Source: Thamnaconus septentrionalis (lineage: Eukaryota; Chordata; Actinopteri; Tetraodontiformes; Monacanthidae). From it: a stretch of DNA of 64,000 bases. The position numbers and the translations under genes were made by a program. Shown here piece after piece: positions 22,727-47,065 of the stretch (positions within the stretch are counted from its first letter, which is position 1; every line of letters starts with the position of its first letter). The stretch spans positions 19,500,444-19,564,443 of the forward strand of contig CM020502.1 in the NCBI GenBank assembly GCA_009823395.1, written 5' to 3'. The notes beneath the pieces are model-generated. The model searched no databases and was not told the origin of the DNA. It worked only from the letters and a program-made list of their open reading frames with translations.

Positions 22727-25700
22727 CGTTGTCACACATTGTGCAATGAGCAATTGCTGCTTGCCGACTCCCTGATATGCACCAAATGTTCAGACGCTGT
22801 GCACGGCGTCTCCCTCGAACCTTGCCCTTCCCACACAAACAAATGGTGCGCTACAGCAAAGGCGCTAGCTCGAGCTCACTTGGACAGACGCGGCGCTGAC
22901 CCGAGCCGTATGCTGCCAAGCATGGGTCCCTCTCAAAGCAACAGCTTCGGGTGTTCGCAGCAATGGGTGAAACACTTTCGCCTTTCGTGCGTTTTGGGAC
23001 ACGTCTCAGCTGACAAAGACGCGAAAGTCTCAGCCATAAGTGGGAATGAGCATGAAAGCTCAGGGTGTAATCGCTGCCAACTGTTACTGTAGGCTCTCTC
23101 CGACTCTACTACCGTGTGCTACTATTCATTAGGATGTGTGAATTTGTTATAAATGGAGGAAAGAGCGTTTTAAGGCTTGCATTAGGTGTGTTCTTATGTC
23201 ATGTTGCTAAATGGGGAAAAAAAGGTTTCAATCAAGTCCATTCGTCACGGACCTATTAGGTTTAATAATGTGCAATTTTCATTATAACATGCAAATGCCT
23301 CTTACAGTGGAGAACGGGTGGAAGGAACCCCAATGTGTGACGTGAACACTGCAGCACAGTTCGCTGTTGTGTCGCTCCCGACTGAGAGGATGAGCTTCCT
23401 AGTGTAAATATTTCATAAGAAGAGGCTGCGAGGACGCTTTCCACAAGTCCAACATGTTTGAAAATTTTCCATAAATATTGTATAGTCAAACATCTTCTGT
23501 CTGTCTGGTATCGTTGGGGTTGTACCTCCCAAACCCGCTACACAACGCTCAAGTATACGCCTTTGAACAGTATGTTCTTATACACACACTCACGTACTGT
23601 ATCTGGGCACCTTCATTTGATTTTTCTTCAAGTTGAAATATTTAAAAGCCAGAGAGGATTTAACAGTGGAGAGCAGCAGAATACGCCATATGCTGTGGAT
23701 GATTATGATTGGAAATCAGGGCTGTAGGGTTTGAAGTGATTAGCGGTCCTTCTTCCAAAATGAAATGAAATATATTTGTAATTTGGGTAATTATTTACCT
23801 CTGCTTGACCTGATGGTGCACATCTTGACTGTTTTGCACCGTTTTCAACTGAGTGTCTCAGTCTGAAATGACATTTAAACTCCTCCAAGTGGGACCACTC
23901 ACTCCTGCTTGATAAATCTCGGTCCACCACAACCCTGTCATTCATGTGGTTTTTGCCAGGATTTGAAAACCACGTGATTTGAACTTGAATAATGCTTTTG
24001 AGATCAGTTTGAATGCTAGTCCAGTGGAATTTATTTTCCTAAACTGGCTCCTTTTTTGTGTCAATAGAATGGAGAACAGCACTGAAAACTTTACATGGTT
24101 CAGAAGATTTTTTCTCTTTCAGTCCTATAGAATGACATTAGTTCGATGCTGTGGCACGCTTTGGTTCGCCATGGGCCAGTGACACACTTCCAGAGTCGTC
24201 CATTGTATTGAAAGACGCCTCAAGCTGTGCATCTATCGTCGAATCACCCGTGTATACATGTGCGGAGTAATGGATTTGGGAAATGTGGTGTGTGGTATGT
24301 TAGGTTACATTTATCAAAGAGTATCCAAATTAGGCATGGGACACCCTCAAGCAAACGAATTAGCACTGCCAAGAAAATAGTCTGTGTTTTATACAATGGA
24401 CAAACTTAATGTCACTAAGAATTGCTGTATTTTTGTTGTGTATCCACTCCTTGGGGAAATTACACTTGATTACACACATAAAAAAAAGGAAGACTAGGCC
24501 AATATCTCCTCAAATCTTGGATCCCATATCTTGTTCTTCTTGTCCACGATGAGGTCAGGAGATCAATGGATTGCCATTTTTGAACTGGGCCCAACTCCCC
24601 TTTCTGTCTGTGGGCCAGTTTATTCCCTTTGCCTTTCATCCTCTCTGTGAAGTGAATACTGCCTAAGTCTTTTAAGCCATAGCCCTCAGCACTCATGTGA
24701 CCGTTAGCGTCACTTCATCCCTTCTCTTCCCGCCTTTCAGTTCTTTCACTTGATTACAGGGCTGTACATTTAAGATAATAAATCCCTATTTGTTGCGCGT
24801 ACATAAGGTGTGCGCACACGTGCCGATACACGTGGCCCAGTGTGCTTTAAGAGCGCTCTAATCGGGATTTGGACATGCTCTGAAAACTCTGAGTGCAGCA
24901 GGAGCGAGCTCCACACTGAGGACCAGTCCTCATTCTTATTTTTAACCTCTCCATTAACGTCTTCCTTCAATAACTCTCCCTATCTTCATCAATCCCACTT
25001 CTGCTTCAGCTCCTTTTCCCTACTGTATCCAGAAATGGAAACAGATTGGTTTTGTAACAGTAAAGTTGCATTATGGTGAACAAAAAAGGTAAACATCATC
25101 TACGATTATAAACCATTGGCATTGTTTTATTTGTTCCAAAAATCAGCCCATGTCGATGTCACACAAAAAAACCCAGATAATTTTCAACACATCATTTATA
25201 CCCCTGCCTTGGTGCTTCATTGCTGCCTTATTTCTGCATTTCTCAATGAGGTTCTAAACAGATGGTGAAATATGTTGTTTTCAGAAGATCAGTGTTTTTT
25301 CCTATTTGTTTGCTTGTGGAAAAGTTTGCTGTTAAGTCTCGAATGATAAATATCCATAACCTGGGACACCCAAAGGTGGTAGGCATATTTATGACCCATA
25401 TAAAAAAGATTCAATCCAATTCTCATTTGACATTTTGAATGGTGTAGAAAAGTTTGAGAATCTGCAGTGCCGCCTGAGCATAGGTCTCATCAAATTATGC
25501 ATCCCAAGACTATTCGAGCAGTTGCCGTAAACAAGGAAACTGACAAAGATAGAAACTAGATGTAAAAAATAGTCAGAACCGAGGTTCACACCATGCAAAA
25601 TGACAACGGGCAATGAAAAAACTCCTCCCTAGGTGTTGTTTTTCAAATCAACGTCACAACAAAGTGCCTTCAGAATGATTTGACTCTCCCCTCTTGCTAA

Positions 25701-27975
25701 ACACAATGAGACAGGAACACAGGTGTGAAATTAATGGGGCCGAGCAGCAATCTGAAGGCACCGTAAAATCACTTTTATATAACCACAATAAAGAAGGAGC
25801 ATTTCCGACTGTTAGTTTGTCTTTATTAATCCAGAAGTGGTCCTTAAAAGCTTCAGCCCTAATTTCCAAAACATAACCTGCTCTTCACTTTTACTGCTAA
25901 CTGCCAGTCATCAAGATTCCCGCCCTGCCATGATTCTCTCCGATATTCTTTGATCACGGAAATCACGGGGCCTGGAACATTGGAACATTTCAAGATTTGT
26001 GTCCTGAAATCCTCGACTCATCGGCTGCATTGTGTCTTAAAGACAGGAAGCTCTTTCTGGTGATTGGAGTAAATGATAAGTGGCTCGGTCCTGAATCCCT
26101 ACTGACTTATCGCTGCGTGAGTGCACGTATGTGTAGACTTCTCCATCCCCCCTTCGACGGGGTCTCTTTGCCAATTTTCAGAACGCTGCCTTCTAGCCGT
26201 GGGCACTCTTAAGGGAAAAAGCCAACGAGAAAAAGCGCAATGTAAGTGCCAGCCATTAACCCAATTATCGTTATGTAACTTGCCACACAATGCACCTGGC
26301 TGCACATCTTCAATCATCGCTTGGGGGGAAGGGGAGGGGGTGATGAGGCGCTATCATGTGTCCCCATCCCTGTGTCCCTGACAGGAAAGCGGAGCGTCAG
26401 CGCTGCGGAAGTTCCAGGAAAAGAAAGACAGAAATATTGTGCACAGTCGGAAGGCAAGAAAGTGGATGGGGAGAAAGGAAGTATGGATTGAAGGTGTAGC
26501 GCGCGAGACGGCGGGCAGCTCAGGTGGCCTCTCAGATTGCCGCTCCTCGAGAGGGAGGCGGCGGGAGGGCCGACGCCACTCGAGCGCAGGAGAAATAAAA
26601 ATCAATGGCGCCTGACAGATTTCTTGATCTGTCACTTTCACTTTTTTCTTCTTGCTCCTTGTGGCTTTATTCAAAAGGCGGAAAAAAGAAGGCGAAGGAA
26701 AAAAAACGCTCCACCGACCTCCCTCCCACGACTATCGCCCCTCCTCTCCGCCCCTCTCGCTTTCTTCTCGTCCCTCTTCCTCCCTAATGACTGAGCTGTT
26801 GGCAGGCGATATGAAGGCAGCGTTTTCTCCCCCCCTCGTAGGCACATGAAACGGCGGGGAAGGGAGACAAGCTGTGGAAAACGTTAAATTGGACTCTGGA
26901 CTTATCTCGGTTGGCATTCTCCCCCGTTTTACAACCCTCATCCCACTTCCCCAACACTCCCCGTTGCGTTATTTTTGTCCTCCAATTTCAACCTGCGAAA
27001 CCTTTATTAAAAAGCTGACACTGGGAAGCGGCACGTGTCGCCCATGCTGTCCGCCAGGCGCCGACGGTGACACATCCTTGACCACAGCTTGTCAATATAC
27101 CTTTCATATTTCTTTTGCCGCCGAGGGAAATCATCCCTGTCAGTGTGTGAGGATTTTTACTTTGCAGTCGGTGATTCCAGTGGAGGCGTCCTTTCACTCC
27201 AGGAGCCGAGCTCCACAGATGTGTTCGGAAGACGTTAGGACGGTAGTTTGCACTTGGAAATCCAATTATAATCGCGTACTGTAAATGTCTTGCACTAAAC
27301 GCTGTAAAAATGAGCTTTTTGTTAAAGACTCATATTTCTTTCTGAAATATGAACCTTGAAAATGGTTTCGCACAAATTTCTTCTGTTATCAAAACACCAT
27401 CAAAGCCAAAAGTATTTAATCTCCCTCAGCACAGAAAGTATAATCTTGTATTCATAGTAATCTTATCACATTTTCCCATTGTGTGACACTAGTAATGACA
27501 CGTCTATTAAGCCCTTCTCACACATGGCTCACACATGGCAATTTACATGATGAAATTGTTGGAAATAGTTTGAGTGAGTCAAGAAGAGAGCAATATGTCA
27601 TTGCCAAGTAAACCCATGTAAGAGGCACAATATAAATTGTTCAGGGTATCAACATATGTGTCAAACGGCCTTTGGATGTGTTGACTCGTCTGTCAAAAAC
27701 GTGGACACTTTACCATAATGTTGAGACCAATTACTCAAATAGAATCAAGCCTTATTTCTGAATCATTCAATAATTCTTTTTAAACTGTAATTCTTATCTG
27801 CCCATTAGTTTTCCTGAAAAATAAGGTTTTTAATTTGTATTGACCCTCCCCTTTTCATTTGTTCCCCATCCTTCATCCTTGAAGCTTGACATTCTGTCCC
27901 TAATGTTTGGTCTGTTCAAGCAGAGCAGCCAACAGCAGACCATCCCATTCATACATTTGCTGTCCCTCCTCCTGC

Positions 27976-28290
27976 AGTCATGGTCACAGGATGCTGGAGC
28001 CTATCCCAGTTGTGTTGGGGTGAAGGCTGGGTCACACCCTGGACAAGTTGCCAGTTTAACACAGTGCCACAACCATCTGCGCTCATGTTCACACCTGTGG
28101 ACTAATTTAGAGTTGCCAATTAGCCTCACGTGTATGTGTTCGGCTGTACGAGGAAGCCAGAGTACCTGGAAAGGAGCCTTTGCTGGCAATGGGAGTACAT
28201 GCAAAGTAAACTCCACTTGGAAAGTTCTCGGTATCAAACCTGAGACCTTCTTGCTGTAAGGTGACGGCGCCAACCACTCCAACCACTCTT
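27976..28290 (-). repeat. Degenerate full-length SINE, reverse orientation
   Basis: Read on the minus strand it begins with a head containing GACGGCGCC-type and GGTCTCAGGTTTGATACC (B-box-like) sequence, then the body with GGAGTTTACTTTGCATGTAC. It ends with the L2-like tail CCAGGGTGTGACCCAGCC followed by GGATAGGCTCCAGCATCCTG. It is clearly diverged from the young copy at 17231-17613 and has no obvious target duplication. Confidence 0.8.
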
Positions 28291-31200
28291 ATTGAGTCGA
28301 TGTCCTGGTCAAACATCCTTGTTTAGGCTTATGATCGAATGTGATGTACAAGACATTTTTCATTTCAGTTAATCATCAACAAACAGGTTGTGGGTATAAC
28401 ATCCCGGATTTGTCTTGCTTATTCAACGCATGAGTCAAGTCAAACTGTTGGTTTTGTTATACCAACCTCTTGTCGATCACTAAGCAAGGCACCATGTGTA
28501 TTTACCCTCGAAAGCAACAAGCATTGGCGCCGAGCACCACTCATCGTTTGATGCCTGAAGTTCAGTTTGTTGTTGTTCAAACAGATCTGCTAATGATGAA
28601 TCTAATTAATCATGGAGAGGCCTCAAGATGTTTCAGCCAGACTGTTTCTTTTATATTATTGAGTCATATTCTATTTCTTTGGAAGGTGGCTTGCCCATAT
28701 CGTGTTAGGCATACTTTTTGCCTCCGTAAGATTTGTCCGTCCAAGCACCCTTGCCCTTGGATCTGGATTTTTTTCCGCCCGCGGTGGCAGATCTTTATCT
28801 GATTCTATCTTTACTGAGACCTTTGTCTCTCTTTGCTCCCTACTTTCCGACTTCCCGTTACCAGTGAAGATCATCAACCCAGAGTTTGGTGAACCGCTTA
28901 GTGCTCTGGAACAGATGTTTAAGAGGCAAAGTCTGCGCATGGATGTGTGCGCATGCTTGTGTGCGTGTGTATGTGTGTGTGGAATTGGGTGGAGTTGGAA
29001 AAATAAAAACAACAACTAACAACCACTGAGCACACAGACTGGAGAGATGGATTAGTGACTTATGCATTGGGACAGAGGGATGAACCATTGACGGATTTCC
29101 CGGCAAGACTGGAAGTAGGTTTTGGGATTGAGGGGACAGCGCAGGATTAAAACAACTGTGGCTAGTCAGAGCCAGGGGATATTTTCTTGCAGCCAATAGG
29201 GAGGAATGAGCATTCACAGGCCATGGAGAGGTTGAAAGAAAAGAGATAAATGGTTGTGGAGGTTCGGAGAGCAAGCGGTAAGTGCAGTGGAAAGGTCATC
29301 TTGTTGAATCAGAGTTTGTTGTGCATTTGTGGCGAGCGTGGCGTTCTGAGTGGCGACCTGTCAGGTTACAGCCACTTCCCACTAATGGCTTTTGCCGAAA
29401 CCTCTGCAGGGGAGTCAAATGACCTCATGGCACAGGCCTACGTACTTTAAAAAATGACAATTATAGGTACAGTACGATTATTAAGATTAACGGACAACTG
29501 ATATAATAACTTGAAGCAAATGAATGTGGGTGAGATTAGCGTTAGCAGGGATTTCAAATTCGTATTTTTATTGTTTTTTGGAATTCTTGAAATAATACCC
29601 TTGAGACGTTTGGAGGTGATCTAATATTGTGTAGAAAACTCATCGTAGAGCCCTATGAAGTCTATTTTATTTTTTTTCCCACATTTGTGACATTTGCACT
29701 TTTGTCGACCAAAATTGCAAAAAGCTTGTCAACTGACACGTAGCGATCATTCAGAGACTATGGCATGTTTATGTGGATTTGTTGAGGAGTGCTTGGTGCG
29801 GTGACTTTCCAAGTCTTTGCAACTGCTTGGGAATGTTCCTACCTGATGAAAACCCTTACTTCTCTCAAAAACAGAATTGTTGTTAATCACTTTCGTGTTT
29901 AGCATTAGATTTGAATTTTGTCGCCAATTCCACGCTTCTGTTATTGTAGAACTTATCGGGCCCTACCTTCTATTGAGACAGAGAGCGCTGTTGTTTATTA
30001 GGCGTACATAAATTGTTTCTATTTGTCTGGATGCATGGCTGCAAGATTTAATAACATATAGCCAACCCAGTTATTGTCGATAATTACCTCAGAGAGAATG
30101 TCTTATGTGAGTTATATCACATAAGACATTCATCCTAAGGAGTACATGATTGATTTTACAACTAAATGACTGAACAACACGACAAAGCTGTTCAATCCAT
30201 CCTTCAGCCTCCTCTGGCTCTGGGAGGGCTTTGTTGAGTCTGAAGAGAAATAACCCTCGCGGTGATGACGACGGCATGAGCTTTATGGAAGCACAATGCT
30301 TAATCACTGGATTACCACCAGCAGACTCCCTATCACTTGGGTCAAATGGCCGCTGAGGGAAGAATGACAGCCTAGCCTGGATTAGAGCGTATAAACAGCG
30401 GTTTAATTGTTGAGAGACGTCCAGAATTAGTGGCGCACCATATGAGACCGATGAAATGGGTGATATCTTGAAGAATAAAGGTTTAATTGTTTTGTGCTCT
30501 AAAACAAAACAAAAGCGATATTGTTATTCCAAACAATGTTGTGTTGTGTTTGTTTTCAGATGCAGGAAGAAATTGCAGCAAGCAAGTGTACTCAGATGGA
30601 CAGGGAAGGAAAAAACAGACTTTATTGATAGATTAAGGAAAAAAACTCAAACACTCATAATTTCAGTCAGAGGGTGTGTTATGTTTTGCTTTTGACTTTT
30701 AAGGCCAATTCTTTTGACCAAAGCAGTGAAAAACGTTGCCCAGTCTGATGATTTCTGATGACTTCTGCTGTGACATTTGGATGGCAGGGTAAGCTTGGAC
30801 TTACACAGCATTTGCCTCGTGGCAGCTGCTCCTCTGCTGGGCACATTTTGGACCCCTTAGTACCTGCTGGCTATTTAAACAAGGCCTTCCACCAAACAAA
30901 AAGTGTTGCTGCTAAGGAATTCCATCACTTTATGACAGGAAGTTTTGATAGATACTTCTGGCAGAACAACACGTCAGGTCCAAAAGGTTGAAACATCTCA
31001 AACTGGTTTCTAAAACGATGTCAATACGGACCAAAATCTCACACTTTGCTGAACCTATGCCATGAAGCAATTTTGAAGGCAAAGGGGATTCAAACTAGTA
31101 CAAACTAGTTGTACCAGTATATTCAGTCCATGTCAGGACTCACTATACAATATACAATGTACATATCAATAGTTCAAAAATCTCCACAAACCTCCTCACT

Positions 31201-32015
31201 CTGTTCCCTTTTGCAGTTAAAGTTGAGGCTTGCTGTGTATGTCAGTGAGCGTTAGTTGGCGTAATCAGGCAATAGTTCCTTTTTCACCCCATTAAATCTC
31301 CTCCTCCTCCGTTTAATGCATTCCTTCTAATGTACCGCCGTCTCTTAGCGCGCACACAGACATGCGCGCAACAAACTCAGCGGGCTCTCGTTACTCCAAA
31401 AACCGCAGCCGGGCGGCTCGGCCAACTACAGCCACTTAAAAATGCATGTGTGTCATCTGAGACAAAGGCACTGCACTGATTCTGCTCTCGCCACTTCCCG
31501 GCGAAACACAAATTGGCTTTTTATGGCCAGACCTACTTCGCCGTGCATACGGCTCTCGGTTCCGCAGATGCCTCTCACAGCTTGAGCAGAAAGTCGCTCG
31601 AGTGAGTGTGTGTGTGTGTGTGTGTCGTCAAAATGAGCAGAGACTCGCTGGCTTGACTTTGGGCAGCAGGTGCTTGAGAAAAATGGGAGTTTTGTGAGCA
31701 AAACGATGGGAGTTTAAAAAAAGACATCCTGTGGCGTTTTCTTTTTAATAGTGGCTGATTCCAGCAAAGCAAAAGCCCCACAACCTGACACAAAACACTG
31801 TTTACTGTTTCCAGACTTTCAGGGTCTGCAGTCGGGAACACACCAAAAAAGAAAACAATCAAAGCCACAGGTAGTGTTGTCACGTCTCATGTCGGTAGCC
31901 TGGGAATTAGCCGCGAAACTACTGTCACTGTGCAACTTCTGGTCCACCGGCCTGCAGGGGATTCCTGGTTTCATTTCATTGGCATTGGAAAGAGACAAAT
32001 AGTCACACGTTTATG

Positions 32016-32048
<33 letters not shown>

Positions 32049-33180
32049 TTAGCCGTAGCAGCATTTTCTCATTCACACTGAATTGCCTCATACAGTCACA
32101 AACAGGTCTCAACCATACACACAATGTTCTTTGTGTTCGCCGAGCAAGACCAGCGTAGGTCAGCACAGGTCAGCGCTGCCCTTTCCACCACTGGTGATAC
32201 TGTCATTTTGAATGTATTATTTATACACACATCCACTATATGTAACGGTTATGCTCAGGACTCTTAGCCGGGATTCAAGGGAGTGAAATAGCAAGGCAAA
32301 GATTTGCTGCCTCATTTTTTGGATATTTGTTCCTTAAATTCAGTAAAAATGTTGATTTCACAGTAAAGATAAACAATTAAAGAATTGCTTGAGCTCATTA
32401 TTTGTTGTAAATGTTTATTGTTGTGTTACCATATTGATATAAAATTAACAGTCCAGATATTAAAGTGATCAATGTGATGACATTTTATGGTTTTTACTAA
32501 TTTGTTCTTTTTTCATTCTCTTCTTTTTTTGTCCTTTTTAATCCCTTTAGTTCTGTTACACCTCGTGTGTGACAGATTTTTTTTCCCGAAATATGTATTT
32601 ATTTAAAAGCTTTATCCCCTCAAAGACACACCAAAGCTGTACTAATGACAATGTCACAGATGAGGATTTAGGGGGATAAAAATTACGGGATTTGGTTTCT
32701 CAGTGGCCGCTGCTTTTAGTTGTTGCATCACTGAAATCGTGTCGTGTCAGGCAGGTTGAGCTCTGAGACGAGCGTTACGCGATCACACGCACACACACAG
32801 TCACACACTCACACATCTGATTTGACACACATACACACATGCACACAGCTGGCCAGATAAACCCAGAAGTGTGATCGGAGGGGCTGGCGCTTGACGTAAC
32901 AGAGGGTGTGTCCGGAGGTTATTTAATATTTTATTTGTTACCCTGATGCGGCAGTTTGAAGATGTGTGCTGTTGCGTAACGGCTTGCGTCAGAACCTGGG
33001 ATATGCAACACAGTGACAGGGCTTGCTTTGATTTCATTTTAACCGTCAGCGTGATGCCTATGGTCAGTTTTCAGTTTTAGGTGATGCTATATACCGTTGT
33101 ACAAAAGAGGATTAGGGCCACAAGGAGAGAAAAAAATATTACAGGAAGGAGATTTTTATTTCAGTTTTCATTTTGAGTTT
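28291..33180. other. Non-genic intronic DNA
   Basis: It holds a perfect hairpin at 30096-30131, a (GT)n run at 31606-31625 and a (TC)n run at 32022-32048. A CpG-containing patch lies at about 31340-31430. No exon is recognised. Confidence 0.4.
30096..30131. repeat. Perfect inverted repeat, 15-bp arms, 6-nt loop
   Basis: GAATGTCTTATGTGA (30096-30110), loop GTTATA, then its exact reverse complement (30117-30131). No terminal repeat of a transposon is seen around it. Confidence 0.9.
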
Positions 33181-33187
33181 TAAGTTG

Positions 33188-33300
33188 AAATTTCACGAAT
33201 AGAGTCAAAATTTCGTGAAAAAAGTCGACGTAAAAAAGACGACATTTCGTGAATAAAGTACACATTTCATGAATGGAGTCGACGCAAATAAAGTGGAAAT
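33188..33300. repeat. Short minisatellite with two-tier organisation
   Basis: TTTC..GAA units start at 33191, 33211, 33245 and 33265, giving spacings 20, 34, 20 and about 35. The array is therefore two copies of a roughly 54-bp higher-order unit made of a 20-bp and a 34-bp part. Motifs such as AAAGTCGACG and ATTTCGTGAATAAAG are typical of a dispersed fish minisatellite. It lies about 225 bp 5' of the proposed hpca acceptor. Confidence 0.7.
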
Positions 33301-33524
33301 TGGCGAGTAGACTGGATGGATGGTGGATGGTGGTTTTTGCACCTGGTAGTAACATTTTCCCCGCATTTACTTCCTGCAGCTAACAGCTACACTTATGAAA
33401 TCCGTACACTGAGACTTTGTCAGCTCACACGTTCGCATCATCTGCTTCTCCTGCAGGGACTCCGCTGACGAGCTGGCGCTTGCTGACCGAATGTTTTTTT
33501 CCCCTCCCCTCTCATTTGTCACAG

Positions 33525-33692
33525 GAGGTCACCCTCCTGTCCGCTTAATTGTCGCTGACCTCCACTCTTCTTGTCTCGGATTGACAGGTGTGGGGAAAAA
33601 AAAACAACAAGAAAAAAAGGGCTCCGGCTTTAGTGCGACAGTTCCCGTTGTTGCTGTGAAAGGAAACCCCGCCTGCGTCCCGTCCCGCTGAC
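33525..33692 (+). other. 5' UTR part of the hpca start-codon exon
   Basis: A strong pyrimidine tract and CAG acceptor end at 33524 (TTTTTTTCCCCTCCCCTCTC then ATTTGTCACAG). A second usable acceptor, GGATTGACAG, ends at 33587. Either would place the UTR immediately before the ATG at 33693. No upstream in-frame ATG is needed because the family N-terminus is fixed. Confidence 0.6.
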
Positions 33693-45470
<11,778 letters not shown>

Positions 45471-46080
45471 GACGCCCCCACCCCTAAACCCCCACCACCT
45501 CTCGCACCGCCATGCTCCGACCCTGTCCCCATTTCTCATCCTCTCTGTTGCTATTTAAAAAACGGCACTCAAAATCAATGCATGATGGTTCTCATCGCTC
45601 ATATCATCAACTTTCTCATTTCCGGGGCGGGGGGGGTTTTGTCGCGCGCAAGGGTGGAAGAGTCTGAAGTCAGGCTGAGAGAATCTGACCTTATCGTTGG
45701 GGCGAAAAACGAAGAAGACATGACATTTATTTTAATGGATCAGTCGACGATGACGAAGGCATTCCCAGGGATCTCCGTCCCTCCCTCTCTCTCTCTGGAA
45801 CGGTGGTGGGGGGGGGCTTCCAGAGAGCTGGTGGCACAATGTGGAAGTTCTTTTTTTGTTTTCTTTTTTTCTGTTTTGTTTTTTTTTGTTTTGTTTTTTG
45901 TCGTTCAGGGTGGGGTTCACTCCATTGGTCCTCTGACACACATGTATATCATGTATATATACTGTACGCCTGTGTATATCTTATGATGAGGTACGTCTGT
46001 CCTCCGTGCGTGGCGCACACTTTTCTGGCAATCGACAGGCAGTATTATGTAGCGCGGCTTCCTGGTTCTGACCCAAATAT

Positions 46081-46111
46081 GGGTGGGGGGAGGGGCTGGG
46101 GTGGGGGTTGG
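46081..46111 (+). other. G-quadruplex-forming motif in hpca 3' UTR
   Basis: Five G-tracts of three or more bases separated by one- or two-base loops (GGGTGGGGGGAGGGGCTGGG followed by GTGGGGG). On the sense strand, so it would be present in the mRNA. Confidence 0.75.
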
Positions 46112-46374
46112 CTTATTGGGATTCTACCGCTATATGACCTTTCACTGAGAAAAATGAAGGCCGAAGATCCCATCAGGTTTTTATCGCCCTCTACTGGCAT
46201 TTCTGTTGACTTGTAAATCTGAGATGTGCTTCATTTTTTTTGTTTTGTTTTTGGGCCATGTGTACATATCTTTTTTTTTCCTCTGTCGTGTTGTTTTATT
46301 TATGCGTTTTTATTACTCTTTATTGTTTTACTTGATTACATTGCTGACGATGACCACGTTCCAGTTTACAGTGA

Positions 46375-46401
46375 CAGAGAGAGAGAGAGAGAGAGAGAGA
46401 G
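46375..46401 (+). repeat. (GA)n microsatellite
   Basis: About 13 GA units in the hpca 3' UTR. Confidence 0.93.
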
Positions 46402-46453
46402 TTGTGCTTGTGATTGGTTGGATCTGTTCACGTCAAAGATTGTGAATTTTCTT

Positions 46454-46474
46454 GGGGGAGGGGGAGGGAAGGGG
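46454..46474 (+). other. Second G-quadruplex motif in hpca 3' UTR
   Basis: GGGGGAGGGGGAGGG followed by AAGGGG gives four G-tracts with loops of one to two A. Confidence 0.75.
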
Positions 46475-47041
46475 TCAATCCCACGATGCATTTAACCACT
46501 GACAACCAAGTAGCACATATCATTTTGAGCCACCACGTGTTTATAGAGAGTGTCTGTGCATTTCTGCGTGAGCGTGTGCATGCCAATATGCACTTGTATG
46601 CCCGGGGGCTAACTTTTATTATCACAGTATTATCATGTTGTGTTGTTTTTTGATTTTCTTGTTCTTAATTTCTAAGTATTTAAAAAAAAAATCAAGTTCT
46701 TGGACAGCGAGCTATAAAACTTCAGATAGTTGTAATCCGTCACTGCATGATCCCGACCAACTGCACGACGGCAGAATCCAAGAGGAAGAAAAAAACACAA
46801 AAAAATAAAAAACAAATAGCGCATCTTTGTAGCTATGCAGCTTCCTCAGCGCCGCACCAGAAAAAGATTAAATATTTGTCTTGCTCTTTGAACAGCCCTC
46901 CCTCCCTCCATCCCTCCCTTCTCCCACTCCCTCCGACAGAAAGAGATCTCACCAAGGGCTCGTTCATCACGGATGCTCTTTTAACCTCCTGGATGTAGTG
47001 GGCACGGCAGAGAGATGTGCTGATCAGAGTTGTGATTTCAC

Positions 47042-47047
47042 AATAAA
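47042..47047 (+). terminator. Poly(A) signal AATAAA, hpca
   Basis: Canonical hexamer about 1.57 kb after the stop codon on the sense strand. Other AT-rich hexamers further right are weaker in context. Confidence 0.5.
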
Positions 47048-47065
47048 AGCATGGCACGCGAGAAA

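Larger units (their letters stand above)
17627..27975. other. Non-genic intronic DNA with minor repeats
   Basis: Apart from the repeats listed separately, no exon is recognised. A GC-rich, CpG-containing patch with purine/pyrimidine tracts lies at about 26500-26860, including a G-rich run near 26322-26340. It might be regulatory, but no ORF in it has family features. Confidence 0.35.
45471..47065 (+). other. hpca 3' UTR (proposed)
   Basis: Runs from the stop codon to just past the AATAAA at 47042. It includes two G-rich blocks (46081-46111 and 46454-46474), a poly-T block at 45848-45900, a (GA)n run and no conserved ORF. The end is inferred from the poly(A) signal; earlier ends are possible. 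Confidence 0.55.

Noticed and set aside
27840..28259. 139-codon plus-strand open frame
   Set aside because: Most of it is antisense to the degenerate SINE at 27976-28290.
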